DNA from: Pseudoalteromonas luteoviolacea
Lineage (GTDB): Bacteria; Pseudomonadota; Gammaproteobacteria; Enterobacterales; Alteromonadaceae
Direction of reading: 5' to 3'
Length of the DNA stretch: 64,000 nucleotides
Assembly: GCF_018100925.1 (NCBI RefSeq)
Contig: NZ_JAGJEH010000018.1
Span: forward strand, 1-64,000
The notes beneath the pieces are model-generated. The model worked only from the letters and a program-made list of their open reading frames with translations. It was not told where the DNA came from and did not search any database. The position numbers and the translations under genes are program-made. Shown in pieces: positions 1-9,100 of the stretch. Position 1 is the first letter of the stretch; each line of letters begins with the position of its first letter.

Positions 1-1131
1 ATGAAAACACCAGTAAAGAAAGTATCTTTGAGCAATCTACCTGCTTCCATTAGACGAGATATTGAAACTATCGAAAGTGCACACCAAGTGGAGCAGCTTT
101 CTTTATTTGTTGATTGTAAAACATCCAGTGCAGGCTTAAAAAGCTCCTTAAGCAATACATTTGTTGGCTATGATCTTTGGTCTCGATTTATCAGGCATAA
201 ACGTGAGCAGATCCCCGTCAATGCAGCCAGTGATAAGGTTATCATATCTCGTCGTGTCTCTGAAAAAGTGGACAACGTTCTGTATGAAGGTGTACTCGAT
301 ATATCCCCTGCTTTGATTAAAGGCAAGGATACCGATTTTTTTGCCTGGCCTTCTGACAGAGAAGAAAAGGTAGAGCGCGCATTAGTCAGACTGGGATCTC
401 AAGGGCGTATTGTGAAAATTTCAGGCCGGGTAGGGGAGCGCTATGCAATTGTTTTTACCTTACGCGAGCTTCAATCTGAACTTAAGTCGGTATCACAAAC
501 CTTATCAGTGAATGAGATTAAAGAATCCCTTCTAATTCTAAAGGGCGCTGAATTGAGTATGCAGTGTCGAGAAGTGAACGGGGAGTCGGAATCCTATAGC
601 GAGTCGAGAATGAATTATATCAGTAGTATTCATTTTTCGGGCGCTAACGGAAAGTCCACCGTTAAATGTGTGGCCTTTTTAAATGAGGTGATGTCGCAGC
701 AAATTGAAGGCCTGACATATCGAAGCTACTATTTTGACCGTGTACAAAGCTTTAAGCGATCGCTAAGCCGCTGGTTAACATTGCGCCTTTACCAAGTATT
801 TAAATATGCTGCAGTGGGTAAAACATATCACTTTATGCTGGTAAATATGTCTTTAAAGTTTGGCTCGATCACGTCCCAAGAGGATGTCGATAAAAGTCGC
901 CTGACTGCAATAAGGCGTGATATGACCAGCACCATGAAAGATTTGATTGATTCAGATATTATCAACCGCTATACAATTGAAAATGAAAAAGATGATGATG
1001 GTAATATCGTCGACTACAAGTATGAAATATATCCAACAGCACGTTTTTGTGAAGAAATTTTGAGCTTAAATAAACAATATAAAGCTCGTTTGGCAAAAGC
1101 TGAAAAGTTAGCGGGTATCGAATCGGATTAA
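1..1131 (+). CDS. Plasmid replication initiator protein (RepA/Rep-like)
   Basis: A 376-aa protein that resembles plasmid initiator proteins of the winged-helix type. These bind origin DNA and help load the host replisome. The middle part (about residues 230-310) has the pattern of initiators, with a Phe-Lys-Arg-Ser-Leu-Ser-Arg-Trp-Leu helix followed by a Tyr-His-Phe segment, and the C-terminal third is basic and helical. The frame opens on an ATG at base 1 of the window, so the true start may be here (a circular record cut at the gene) or further upstream, outside view. The following 1.6 kb holds no convincing gene and could contain the origin. Assignment is by overall character, not by a diagnostic motif. 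The family of plasmid is not clear to me. Confidence 0.7.
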   Translation: MKTPVKKVSLSNLPASIRRDIETIESAHQVEQLSLFVDCKTSSAGLKSSLSNTFVGYDLWSRFIRHKREQIPVNAASDKVIISRRVSEKVDNVLYEGVLDISPALIKGKDTDFFAWPSDREEKVERALVRLGSQGRIVKISGRVGERYAIVFTLRELQSELKSVSQTLSVNEIKESLLILKGAELSMQCREVNGESESYSESRMNYISSIHFSGANGKSTVKCVAFLNEVMSQQIEGLTYRSYYFDRVQSFKRSLSRWLTLRLYQVFKYAAVGKTYHFMLVNMSLKFGSITSQEDVDKSRLTAIRRDMTSTMKDLIDSDIINRYTIENEKDDDGNIVDYKYEIYPTARFCEEILSLNKQYKARLAKAEKLAGIESD

Positions 1132-2015
1132 GGCACCATTCGGTACTTGGTATCGTACCAAAGAACACCTCATCATCTATTTCATGTGACTATTTTGACT
1201 CAGTGGATCAAAACAAACCTTATAGGTTTGATTGTTTGACAATAAATGGGTTTTACAGCCGGCTTGTTTTATATATCACAGTGGGTTCTCTATCAATGTA
1301 ATTGATAACAAAGGGTAAAGTCATGGCTCAAAGGTCATCTTATAAGCTGCAAGGAAAATTCAGGCAATGACAACCGTGACGACTTTTTATCATTTCAGCA
1401 CTATTGCATGCTGTATTTGATGCCTGCTCATTGCGTATCCACTTTTGTGACTCTCACAGGATGAAAGTTTTAATACGCTTTTAAACATACCCATCGAACT
1501 GCATTTAGTACATTAACAGTGCGTGATTATCAGTCTCACCTATAAATGGCTTTGCCAACCAGAAGGGAAAGATTTGCTCCGCGACTGGGAGCAACCAGGT
1601 ATATTCAAAAGTTACTCTAGAAAGCGGTCACGAAGATGCAAGCTAACGGTAGCCTAATGATAGGTAATTAGATAAAGGGCCCTAGTCGCAAATTACACCT
1701 CAAGAACACATCATACATGTGATTAACGATTAGGGCAAAAGAGGTTACTTAATTTATTTATGATTTTAGATAAAAAGCGAGGGATGTTTCTTCATCAAAG
1801 CAGACTATGCAAAGAGCGCTGGGAACCAATAAAAAGTAGTTACCATGCATCTATGATGAAGTAACAAGGCATGACTATAGGGAAAAACGATGAAAAAGTT
1901 TAGTAGAAGGTTCGCTTTTTGATATCGAGACTCTAGCTGCTAAGACATCTTGTTGTTACAAATGGCTCTGAGATCGAGTGCATTGAGTCTATAGTGCTGA
2001 AGGCTTAATTTAAGC

Positions 2016-2330
2016 CTACTGGCGATATTGGCCAAATTCATCTTTATAATAGTCTGAGATGGCCTTCATAACTTCAATCTGATCTAACGCAATGGTGACG
2101 GCACTTGATAACCTTTTCATCTCACTATCAATATTCGCAGACACATTGATATTGGACTCTCCAACTTCCCAAAACTGGCCGGTGCTCTCAAAGCATTCAA
2201 CGCTTGATCCCGTAGGTTGACACCCATGCTTTAGTAAGTGAGGAGCTCGGATGAAACTTATATTTTTTGCCAAGTGAGCCGTTTTCCATGATTTGTATTT
2301 TACTCGAGATCCCATTAGGGTAAACAACAT
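2016..2330 (-). CDS. Hypothetical protein, 104 aa (doubtful)
   Basis: The ORF starts with ATG at 2330; the bases before it do not contain a clear ribosome binding site. A second ATG lies five codons in. The C-terminal half (about residues 60-104) reads like a real amphipathic helical protein, with many Ser, Asp, Glu and Lys and no low-complexity bias, which is why it is kept. No family recognised. It lies alone in a gene-poor region between the replication initiator and the recombinase, so it may equally be a remnant of a longer gene or a chance ORF. Confidence 0.25.
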   Translation of the reverse strand: MLFTLMGSRVKYKSWKTAHLAKNISFIRAPHLLKHGCQPTGSSVECFESTGQFWEVGESNINVSANIDSEMKRLSSAVTIALDQIEVMKAISDYYKDEFGQYRQ

Positions 2331-2600
2331 GTTCTGGATGATGAATTGAAGTACTTGAGGGTGACCAGTAAATAGCTTAAAAAATACATGATGTGGTTTT
2401 TGAAGACTTGATCATGCAGGTTAAACACGTCATGAATAAACGAAAGATTTTCCTCATTTTCCTATAAAGCGGATCTGAGGCGTTATATTCAACTTGAATT
2501 CGCCAAGTTTACAAAGTTCACAGTTGAACAAATAGCCAACTTTTAAAAATTGGAAGCGTAACGCATTAATAAAGCGGTGTTCAGATTTTACTTTTATCTA

Positions 2601-2619
2601 TCCTATATAGGGAAAATGA
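2601..2619. promoter_or_regulatory. Palindrome motif shared with 22076-22094
   Basis: The sequence TCCTATATAGG-NN-AAATGA occurs here and again at 22076-22094. Its core CCTATATAGG (2602-2611) is a perfect 10-base palindrome. Both copies lie in AT-rich non-coding DNA near plasmid-maintenance genes, this one about 130 bases before the recombinase. A common regulator site is possible; the function is unknown. Confidence 0.35.
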
Positions 2620-2645
2620 CAAAATAACATGATTTAACATAATTG

Positions 2646-2681
2646 ATTTACTGCCGTAAATATACATTTACGTTAGTAAAT
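2646..2681. repeat. 36-bp nested inverted repeat before the recombinase gene
   Basis: Two 16-base arms (2646-2661 and 2666-2681) are inverted copies of each other with two mismatches, separated by ATAC. Each arm is itself a near palindrome, so the unit ATTTAC/GTAAAT appears four times. It ends 59 bases before the recombinase ATG. The central part GTAAAT-N4-ATTTACGT (2656-2673) is repeated at 22436-22453. Likely an operator for the recombinase gene or a recombinase core site; the sequence alone does not decide between them. Confidence 0.5.
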
Positions 2682-2740
2682 GATATGCAGATCGGCTATA
2701 GTAATGTTGTCGTATTAAATAGCCTTAAGCGCCATAAATT

Positions 2741-3754
2741 ATGAGTTATCGTTTGTCACATATACTGGGTATAGCACCTAGTGAGGTAAGTAAAGAGAGC
2801 AGTTTACATACTGGTGGGCAGAATTTGATTGTCCGCGATAATGAGTGTCCGATCTATGCGTATATTATGTCGCTTAATTCTGACAAGTCCAAAGAGACCG
2901 CTAGACGAGTGCTCATGGCTGTCGCTATGCACCTCGGGTGCGATGATATTTACCATATAAAATGGTCAAAAATAGATAAAAATACAATAAATAACTTATT
3001 GATTATTTTGGATAAAGTAGGCCTTTCCCCAGATACAAAATCACTTTACTTGTCGGTAATTAAAAGTGTTTTGAAAGAAGCTTTTTTACTTGGTCAGATC
3101 ACCTCATTGCACTATGAGCGGGTCAAAAGTGTGAAGAGGTCCATGGGATCAAGGATTAAAAAACATCAGTTGATCAGCGAACAAAACTTTCGACAGTTAT
3201 TGCAGCAGGTTGATGAGGTAAAGCAGCCCACTGCGACTTGTTTACGGGACAAGGCCATTTTTCATTTGTTGATAGGATGTGGTTTGCGACGTTTTGAGTT
3301 GTCAGGGTTACAGTTGGCACAAATCAATCATGAGACGCAGCATCTTATTGTGGTGGGTAAAGGTAACAAAGAGCGTGAAATAAAACTACATAATATTACT
3401 TATCTTGCGCTAAAAGCCTGGCTAAATATTCATCCATATCGCAACGGCCCTGTGTTTATCAGGTTGACCAAAAGTGGCAAACCTTACTATAAAATGTCCG
3501 ATACACCGGGCCTATCAGGCCATGCAATCTATAACTTATGTAAGAAGTATGGATTGATCTCGGCAGCACAGCGTATCCCACCCCATTCATTGAGAAGGTC
3601 ATATGCTACCTGGTTGTATAACAATGGCGCTGATCTAAAAGTAATTTCTGTTTTGCTGGGCCATTCATCGCTCAAAACCACAGAAATTTACATTAAGCAT
3701 ACTCAGGATGATATCGATCAGGCCGTCGATGCCAATTTATTTAGTTCATTTTGA
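2741..3754 (+). CDS. Tyrosine recombinase / integrase family protein
   Basis: A 337-aa site-specific recombinase. The N-terminal part (about 20-120) fits a SAM-like core-binding domain, and the C-terminal catalytic domain has the whole signature set: Arg183 in GCGLRR, Lys near 206 in VGKGNKERE, His282-x-x-Arg285 in PHSLRRS, His308 in LLGHSSLKTT and the nucleophile Tyr317 in EIYIKH. Such enzymes cut and rejoin DNA through a phosphotyrosine link. On a plasmid the usual jobs are multimer resolution, or integration and excision. The length is close to XerC/XerD-type proteins rather than large phage integrases. A nested inverted repeat ends 59 bases before the start and may be its target or operator. 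The gene is followed 93 bases later by a Tus-like gene in the same direction, so both may serve replicon maintenance. Confidence 0.88.
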   Translation: MSYRLSHILGIAPSEVSKESSLHTGGQNLIVRDNECPIYAYIMSLNSDKSKETARRVLMAVAMHLGCDDIYHIKWSKIDKNTINNLLIILDKVGLSPDTKSLYLSVIKSVLKEAFLLGQITSLHYERVKSVKRSMGSRIKKHQLISEQNFRQLLQQVDEVKQPTATCLRDKAIFHLLIGCGLRRFELSGLQLAQINHETQHLIVVGKGNKEREIKLHNITYLALKAWLNIHPYRNGPVFIRLTKSGKPYYKMSDTPGLSGHAIYNLCKKYGLISAAQRIPPHSLRRSYATWLYNNGADLKVISVLLGHSSLKTTEIYIKHTQDDIDQAVDANLFSSF

Positions 3755-3815
3755 TGTTTAGTTAAGCAGTTTAAAATTTAGCTGCATTGCTGCGTTATAC
3801 TATCGAATAAATAAA

Positions 3816-3835
3816 GGGTATGATGTAGTACAAAA
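3816..3835 (+). promoter_or_regulatory. Candidate Ter site / -10 element before the tus-like gene
   Basis: GTATGATGTAGTAC (3818-3831) lies 17 bases before the tus-like ATG. It keeps the GTATG-N-TGTA pattern of the E. coli TerB core (GTATGTTGTAAC), while the rest differs. It also contains TATGAT, a good -10 hexamer, with a weak TTATAC 18 bases upstream. In E. coli, TerB overlaps the tus promoter and gives autoregulation, so the position is suggestive. A related sequence lies downstream at 4841. This is inference from a short match. Confidence 0.35.
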
Positions 3836-3847
3836 ATAAGTGAAAGC

Positions 3848-4738
3848 ATGCAAAAAGTAGCCGTTATACGAAAAATTCGCGCTGATCTGCACTATTTACA
3901 AGTGCACATTGGAGAGGCGTTAACACTCTTAAAAGATGCCCAGCTACAACCATGCTCAGCTGTTTATGAGTTGCCAAGATTAACACAAGAAAACATTGCA
4001 GAGCATGCTCCCACAATTTTGCCCAACCCCCTGTTTAATGAGCAAGCCCGCCAACGTTTTCTCCATCATGCATTGGACTTTACACTCAAAGGTAATCACC
4101 CTGGGGTTATGGCACGTCGCTTACCAGGTTGTCTATGCTTTAGTACTCCTCACGATCAGGAGTTGAGAGAGCGAGTTGCACACGTAAATCAACTAAAAAG
4201 TGAATTCGATACGTTCATTCAGCATCATGCCGGCAAAAACCCCGATCAGAGATTTGAACTTGTATCACAGGCAGTACCATTATTGATCCGCAAAGCCGTT
4301 TCTAGAAACTTATTGCTCGCCCCACAAGACACTTTTAGCTTATCTTATAGCTGGTCACATTCAACCAGCCGAAGTGCGATACAACCAAGGCAGTATTGGC
4401 ATGAAAAACTGGATAGGACCTTGCAATCAAAACTGTCCGATGTGAATGCAAGTAATTGGGTAAAAATGATAGAGCAAGAAAAGAAAGCATTGGCAAACGC
4501 CAATGACAGCGAATATTTTCGCACAATAAGGCCACTTCGCATCACCCCAATTGTCAATCTTAAATACAACCGAGGTCAAAATGGGGAATTCAACAAAACC
4601 ACCATGATTGCCCACTCACCTGTGATTGTCTTAAATGATCGGCCTAAATTATCACCACTCAAACCCTATACAGGCAAGCGCATCAGAGATGCCAGAGCGG
4701 GCCCGGTCATTGCTCGCTTACATCTGTATCGCGCCTAG
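3848..4738 (+). CDS. tus: Tus-like DNA replication terminus site-binding protein
   Basis: A 296-aa protein clearly related to Tus, the monomeric protein that binds Ter DNA and stops the replicative helicase from one side. Recalled E. coli Tus landmarks appear in order: the RLPG-x-LC motif (here RLPGCLC, about 91-97) followed by a His-x-Asn-x-Leu-Lys helix; a segment around 140-190 with the FE-x-V and aromatic Ser-Trp pattern; an IRP-hydrophobic-x-x-x-PI strand (about 224-232); and the same RLHLY ending. Length (296 versus about 309 aa) also agrees. Tus is usual on enterobacterial chromosomes and some plasmids; here it sits in the maintenance block of a biosynthetic replicon, directly after a recombinase gene. 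Ter-like sequences at 3818 and 4841 could be its sites, with the first overlapping its promoter. Confident about the family; function as a fork barrier is inferred. Confidence 0.85.
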   Translation: MQKVAVIRKIRADLHYLQVHIGEALTLLKDAQLQPCSAVYELPRLTQENIAEHAPTILPNPLFNEQARQRFLHHALDFTLKGNHPGVMARRLPGCLCFSTPHDQELRERVAHVNQLKSEFDTFIQHHAGKNPDQRFELVSQAVPLLIRKAVSRNLLLAPQDTFSLSYSWSHSTSRSAIQPRQYWHEKLDRTLQSKLSDVNASNWVKMIEQEKKALANANDSEYFRTIRPLRITPIVNLKYNRGQNGEFNKTTMIAHSPVIVLNDRPKLSPLKPYTGKRIRDARAGPVIARLHLYRA

Positions 4739-4840
4739 AAACCGCTTTTGATGAGTAATATCTCTCATGATTTTAACAACTTGAATGTAGCATTAGGTAA
4801 GGGATTACGCTATGCTGGAGTCTATCGCTCGCAGTCCCCC

Positions 4841-4855
4841 TAAGTATGATGTCAG
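4841..4855 (+). promoter_or_regulatory. Second Ter-like sequence, after the tus-like gene
   Basis: TAAGTATGATGT shares GTATGATGT with the candidate site at 3818, in the same orientation, and matches the TAAGTATG-N-TGT part of E. coli TerB. The bases that follow do not match Ter. The two copies flank the tus-like gene. It could also just be a promoter -10 (TATGAT) for the Rieske ferredoxin gene. Low confidence. Confidence 0.25.
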
Positions 4856-4963
4856 CCTTTAAACAGGCCGCTCTCACGACATCTAATATACATACGCCAT
4901 GTATTTTGCAATGAGTGATTGTTCTGACAAGAACCAGACATTAAGTATTGGAAGGATGAAACC

Positions 4964-5311
4964 ATGACATTAGCTCAAGGACGCTATCATATAGCCACAA
5001 CAGAAGACCAGCTCAAAGAAGGAAAGAGCATGGCACTTAAAATCAATGGGTACAATGTTCTATTGTGCAAATTCGAAGGTCAATATTACGCGTTTAAAAA
5101 TAGCTGCCCCCACCAAAGCCGGCCAATGACAAATGCCAAAGTCAAAGCTGGAAAACTGATCTGTCCGTTGCATGGGGCGAAATTTAACTTATCAGATGGC
5201 GCATCTTTGGGATCGCTCACCAAGCGTCCACTCACAAGTTATGATATCCTGGTCGAAAACAACGAAGTACATATCAAGCTCCCGTGTGAAATAGAAACCG
5301 TTTCCTGCTAA
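4964..5311 (+). CDS. tmlT: Rieske [2Fe-2S] ferredoxin (TmlT/MupT-like)
   Basis: A 115-aa soluble ferredoxin. The cluster ligands are clear: CPHQS (Cys-x-His) and CPLHGAKF (Cys-x-x-His), 17 residues apart, as in NirD and BphA3-type ferredoxins. It would carry electrons to a Rieske oxygenase. The only Rieske oxygenase in the window is TmlW at 19.0-20.4 kb, and in mupirocin the pair MupW/MupT has this job, so this is the likely partner even though the holothin operon lies between them. An SD sequence GGAAGG lies 9 bases before the ATG at 4964; an earlier ATG at 4955 stops after three codons. The next gene follows after 10 bases, so the two are probably co-transcribed. Confidence 0.8.
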   Translation: MTLAQGRYHIATTEDQLKEGKSMALKINGYNVLLCKFEGQYYAFKNSCPHQSRPMTNAKVKAGKLICPLHGAKFNLSDGASLGSLTKRPLTSYDILVENNEVHIKLPCEIETVSC

Positions 5312-5321
5312 TGGGCTCGGT

Positions 5322-6089
5322 ATGACTCCACATCATCCGGTACTACCGCTTTGGATTGCAAAAGATGAGCAGATCACGTGTCCTGAGTTATTAGACCAAT
5401 ATAAATTAATGCTCAGTGATGAAGAGCGAGCACACTACTTGCGGTTCATCTACGATGGCCATCGGCATCAATATTTAGTTACCCGCGCACTCGTTAGATG
5501 CACTTTATCCCGATACTGCCCAGATATTGCGCCACATCAATGGCAGTTCAAAAAGAGTCGCTTTGGCAAACCAGCCATTGTGAACCGTCTCAATGCACCG
5601 CTTTACTTTAACCTATCCCATACCAAAGGGGCTGTGGTGTTGGCTGTAAATTATGTAGGTGAAGTAGGGGTAGACATTGAGTGGATACAAAGGCGAGAGA
5701 AAATCACTGATATCGCGACGCGTTACTTTACACAACACGAAATTAAAACCTTGCAAGCCATGGACCCCGTAACGCAGCGCCATCACTTTTATCAGCTATG
5801 GACGTTAAAAGAGGCATATATTAAAGCGTGCGGGCAGGGGATGTCGCTCCCCCTAAATCAGTTTTATTTTCAATTTTTAAAACAGCGTATTCATGTATGT
5901 CATACCAAACCAAGCTCCTTGGTAAGCGAAAATTATCATTTTTTGCAGTTTCAAATGGGCACAGAGTATCAAGGTGCCTTGGCCATCCAGTGCACAACTG
6001 GTGACTTTTCTTCTCCCGCTATACAGTGTAGACATGTCGTACCATTGCGCACGGAGCAAAACGATACACACATAGAATTGAGCCGTTGA
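5322..6089 (+). CDS. tmlN: 4'-Phosphopantetheinyl transferase, Sfp type (TmlN-like)
   Basis: A 255-aa enzyme that moves the phosphopantetheine arm of CoA to the active-site Ser of carrier proteins. The Sfp-family signatures are present: FNLSHTKGA (about 92-100), GVDIEWI (about 114-120, Mg-binding Asp and Glu) and the W-T-LKEAY-x-KA motif (about 159-169). Length fits the Sfp group rather than the short AcpS group. It begins 10 bases after the Rieske ferredoxin gene, in the same direction. The window encodes well over ten carrier domains (TmpB, TmpD, HolA and a free ACP), and this is the only transferase seen, so it probably serves both pathways. In the mupirocin cluster the equivalent is MupN. 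Confidence 0.9.
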   Translation: MTPHHPVLPLWIAKDEQITCPELLDQYKLMLSDEERAHYLRFIYDGHRHQYLVTRALVRCTLSRYCPDIAPHQWQFKKSRFGKPAIVNRLNAPLYFNLSHTKGAVVLAVNYVGEVGVDIEWIQRREKITDIATRYFTQHEIKTLQAMDPVTQRHHFYQLWTLKEAYIKACGQGMSLPLNQFYFQFLKQRIHVCHTKPSSLVSENYHFLQFQMGTEYQGALAIQCTTGDFSSPAIQCRHVVPLRTEQNDTHIELSR

Positions 6090-6121
6090 TAGGGCCATAA
6101 CGACTATGCGTTATGACCCTA
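6090..6121. terminator. Bidirectional hairpin terminator between convergent genes
   Basis: TAGGGCCATAACG (6090-6102) and CGTTATGACCCTA (6109-6121) form a 13-bp stem with one mismatch and a six-base loop. It fills the whole 37-base gap between the phosphopantetheinyl transferase gene (+) and holH (-). A short T-rich stretch follows on the plus side. Position and strength suit a shared terminator. Confidence 0.7.
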
Positions 6122-6126
6122 TCTGT

Positions 6127-9100
6127 TTAATGCCCCCAACGAAACCAATCGAAGCCATCTGGTAGACCATCGGTATCTCTATCAATTCCGATCCGATAAC
6201 CCGATCCCGGCGGCACTGCTGTGAAAGTCACAGGCCCATGGCACAATCTAAATACTAGGCCAAGTGTCAGTAGTGGGAACCCTCTGTCAGAGGTAAATAA
6301 GCCGTACTGATTATACAAAAAACCTCGCGGCTTGCCGTGCACTAAGCACTTTGCCACCACATCAGCTTCGACCGTTTCACCACCGAGTGTTTTAGAGACA
6401 AACTTTTCTCTGGCTCGTTTGAGTAGTAGCTTAACCCGCTCAAAGCCTGTATCTGTATAGTGGTTGAGTGTGATCTGCTGCCCCACAATCGGTGCCAAGT
6501 CCCCAGGAAAAACGAACATATATTGTTCCGTGTCTAGTCGCTGTTGTGTCGTTTGAAATCCAGTGCCTTTGCCTGAATCAAAGAAACGACTGGAGCCAAA
6601 AAAGTTCCCGATAGTATCAACACCACCGTCTTTCAAAAAGCCAAACCCTTTGATCTGATCGCCTTTGAAGTCAAATACACTGGGGTCGGGTACCGTGTGC
6701 ATATTCACATCTTCATTGGGCACAATGCCAAATGCACCTACCCGATTTGCCAAGTTGCGCAAGTGGGGGATCTTCAATATTTGCGGATCCTCTATGTTCT
6801 GCCTGCCATTGGTGCCAAAAAAACCTTTTTCTGGTTCCAATGCGTGACATCCTTCACAACTAAACCCACCGACAAAGTCCATCCCAGTAGATTGATTCAG
6901 TAAAATATTATCTAACTCGGACAAAAATACCGCGCGTCGTGTGACTGTTATCTCTGTACCATCAGGCATGGTGACATCTTCTTTGAGGCCAAAAAAGAAG
7001 TCTCTGCCATTTTGTTGTGATGGCGTTAGGCTATTGTCTAGGTTTCTAACCGGGTTTGGTGGCATAAAAAGTGCCTTTGTAAATGCCCAAAACTCCAGCA
7101 TTTGCGATTTTGACAGCGGCTCGGCCATGCCATTGACTGATGCATAACTCGGGGCAAAATTTATAAATGAAAGCGCTTCGTCAAACGCATCATCCAAAGT
7201 AGGATTGTCGGGATCTGCGGTGAATACACCATTGAGTTTATCACCTCGCCAATGCATGGCGCCATGTGTACTGATCCCTCTTAACGTCTGTGTCAATAGA
7301 GGTCCTTTAAGTGGGTGGAATTGGTTGACCTCCGCGTCACCGTTGAGTGCAGCTAAGCGTTCAGCACCCACGGGATCAAAAGAGGACGCAAACTCAAAAA
7401 ATTCACGTAAATTAATCGGCAATGAGCTGTTTTTAACGCGCTCATTTGGATCCCCTAAATCCCATGCTATAAAGTCGTGATCACCAAAAATATGGCAACT
7501 CGCACACGATGCCTCTCCATTACTTGAGGTCAGTTTGGCATCGTATAAATAGGGGCGCCCCTTTACGATGGACTCAGGCTCAGGATTAAACAGTGTGACG
7601 TGATCAACTTCTTGCTTGGTTCTAGTATCCACCACTGAAACACCATTATCAAAGCGCGTATAGACATATAGAGTTTTATCGTTATCAGCCAGCACCAGCC
7701 CACCTGGACCACCTGCCGAGAGCTGAATGTGCGACGCCTCACTGGGAACAAAAGTATCATTTTCGAGCGCTGTGGTATTAAATGTGCCAATCGCCTGAGA
7801 GCCAAATGCAGCCACATATAACATCTGTCCATCTTGGCTAACGACCATTTCCAAAGGAGTGGACAGACTACTAGCCTTCACCTCAGCGGGGGCGACAGGC
7901 TGATTATAGTCAATGTGCTTATTGAGGTGACGAGGGATAACATTATTGCCACCTTGATCATGTTCATCCGCCGATGTGATCACAGTAATTCTCGACTCTG
8001 CAATATGTCCTCGCAGCGATTTGCCATTATAGCCCTCGCCAGTATAGCGTTTCATATTTTGCGCCTCGGTATTGCTCACGTAAAGCACATCCGTACGCGG
8101 GTTCACAGCCATATTGAATAACGTCGTGCCCACAGATTGATGGAATGCTACCTCCTGTAAATCCAGCGCATCTATGACAAAAACATCTTTGTCCGGCAGA
8201 TGCATACGTACACCATTGCTCCAGTTTCTTCCCTGCGCATCGACAAACTGGCCTGTATTGAGGTCATTATCAGCCGGTCCTGCATTAGGGTCAAACTGTA
8301 CTATCAAACTGGTTTCTGGTGCTTTGAACCCTTCAAAGTTTTCAGCAGGCGCAGGCAACCCTCCGGGTAAAACGCCTTTGCCAGCAGCGTTGACGGGACC
8401 ATTTGGTGACGCTTGTCCATCCAGTGTTTCACAGGGTGCTGCATGTTCAAAGCCATTACAAATAGTGAAATTATTCACGAGGGCAGTTCTATTGTGTGAA
8501 AAATGCGCAGCCATATAGACGCGTTTTCCATCATTACTGACCGCCAATGCACGGGGAGAGTCCGAGAAAAAAGACATTATTTTTAGTGGCTTACCACCCA
8601 GTTCGGCACCCAATTGATGACTGTCAAACACCCAAACATCAGCGCGCCCGACGCCCGGTGTTGTCAACTGTGGATCGCCGGCACCTGGTACACTGGCAAT
8701 GCTCGAGTGGGTTCGGTGTTGGCCTCGATGTGCCGTCGCAACAAATAACCTCGGACTGGCGGGACCACTGCCGTCAGGGTCTGTGACGACAATGTCACGA
8801 GGTTCATCACCGACCAGAAGTGTCTTACTAACAAACGCGCTTGCAGGGTTTCGCACGTTCACGACACTGACACTGTCCGAAAGGTGGTTAGCAACAAACA
8901 CAATGTCATTGCTTAAAACCGCCACGGCAACGGGCTCCATCCCCACCATGACTGAGCCAAGTAGTCGGGGCGTGGTATAGGTAATATCAAAAATTTCCAA
9001 ACGGTTATCTGGAATGTTAGTCACAAACAAACGTTTGCCATCAGGGGATATCGCTAAAGGTCGAACCGGACCACTTTCAAACCCGATAAAGTCTGGTTTA

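Larger units (their letters stand above)
1132..2740. other. Gene-poor AT-rich region between rep and the recombinase
   Basis: About 1.6 kb with stops in all frames apart from one doubtful 104-codon ORF on the minus strand. I see small inverted repeats: CAAACC-ttata-GGTTTG at 1214-1230 and TATCAA-tgtaa-TTGATA at 1291-1307, plus two larger motifs near 2601 and 2646 listed separately. No iteron array of regular spacing is visible by eye. It may be the replication origin region of the upstream initiator or decayed genes. I could not recognise a transposase remnant with any confidence. Confidence 0.4.

Noticed and set aside
962-1168. 68-codon minus-strand ORF over the end of the replication initiator gene
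   Set aside because: Fully inside the better supported gene on the other strand; the protein is not plausible.
1214-1230. CAAACC/GGTTTG hairpin as the terminator of the replication gene
   Set aside because: A short AT-rich stem without a proper T-run, 80 bases after the stop; mentioned only as a small inverted repeat.
1320-2000. Possible decayed transposase or insertion sequence remnant
   Set aside because: Short open stretches exist, but I could not match them to any transposase motif, and no terminal inverted repeats or target duplications were found.
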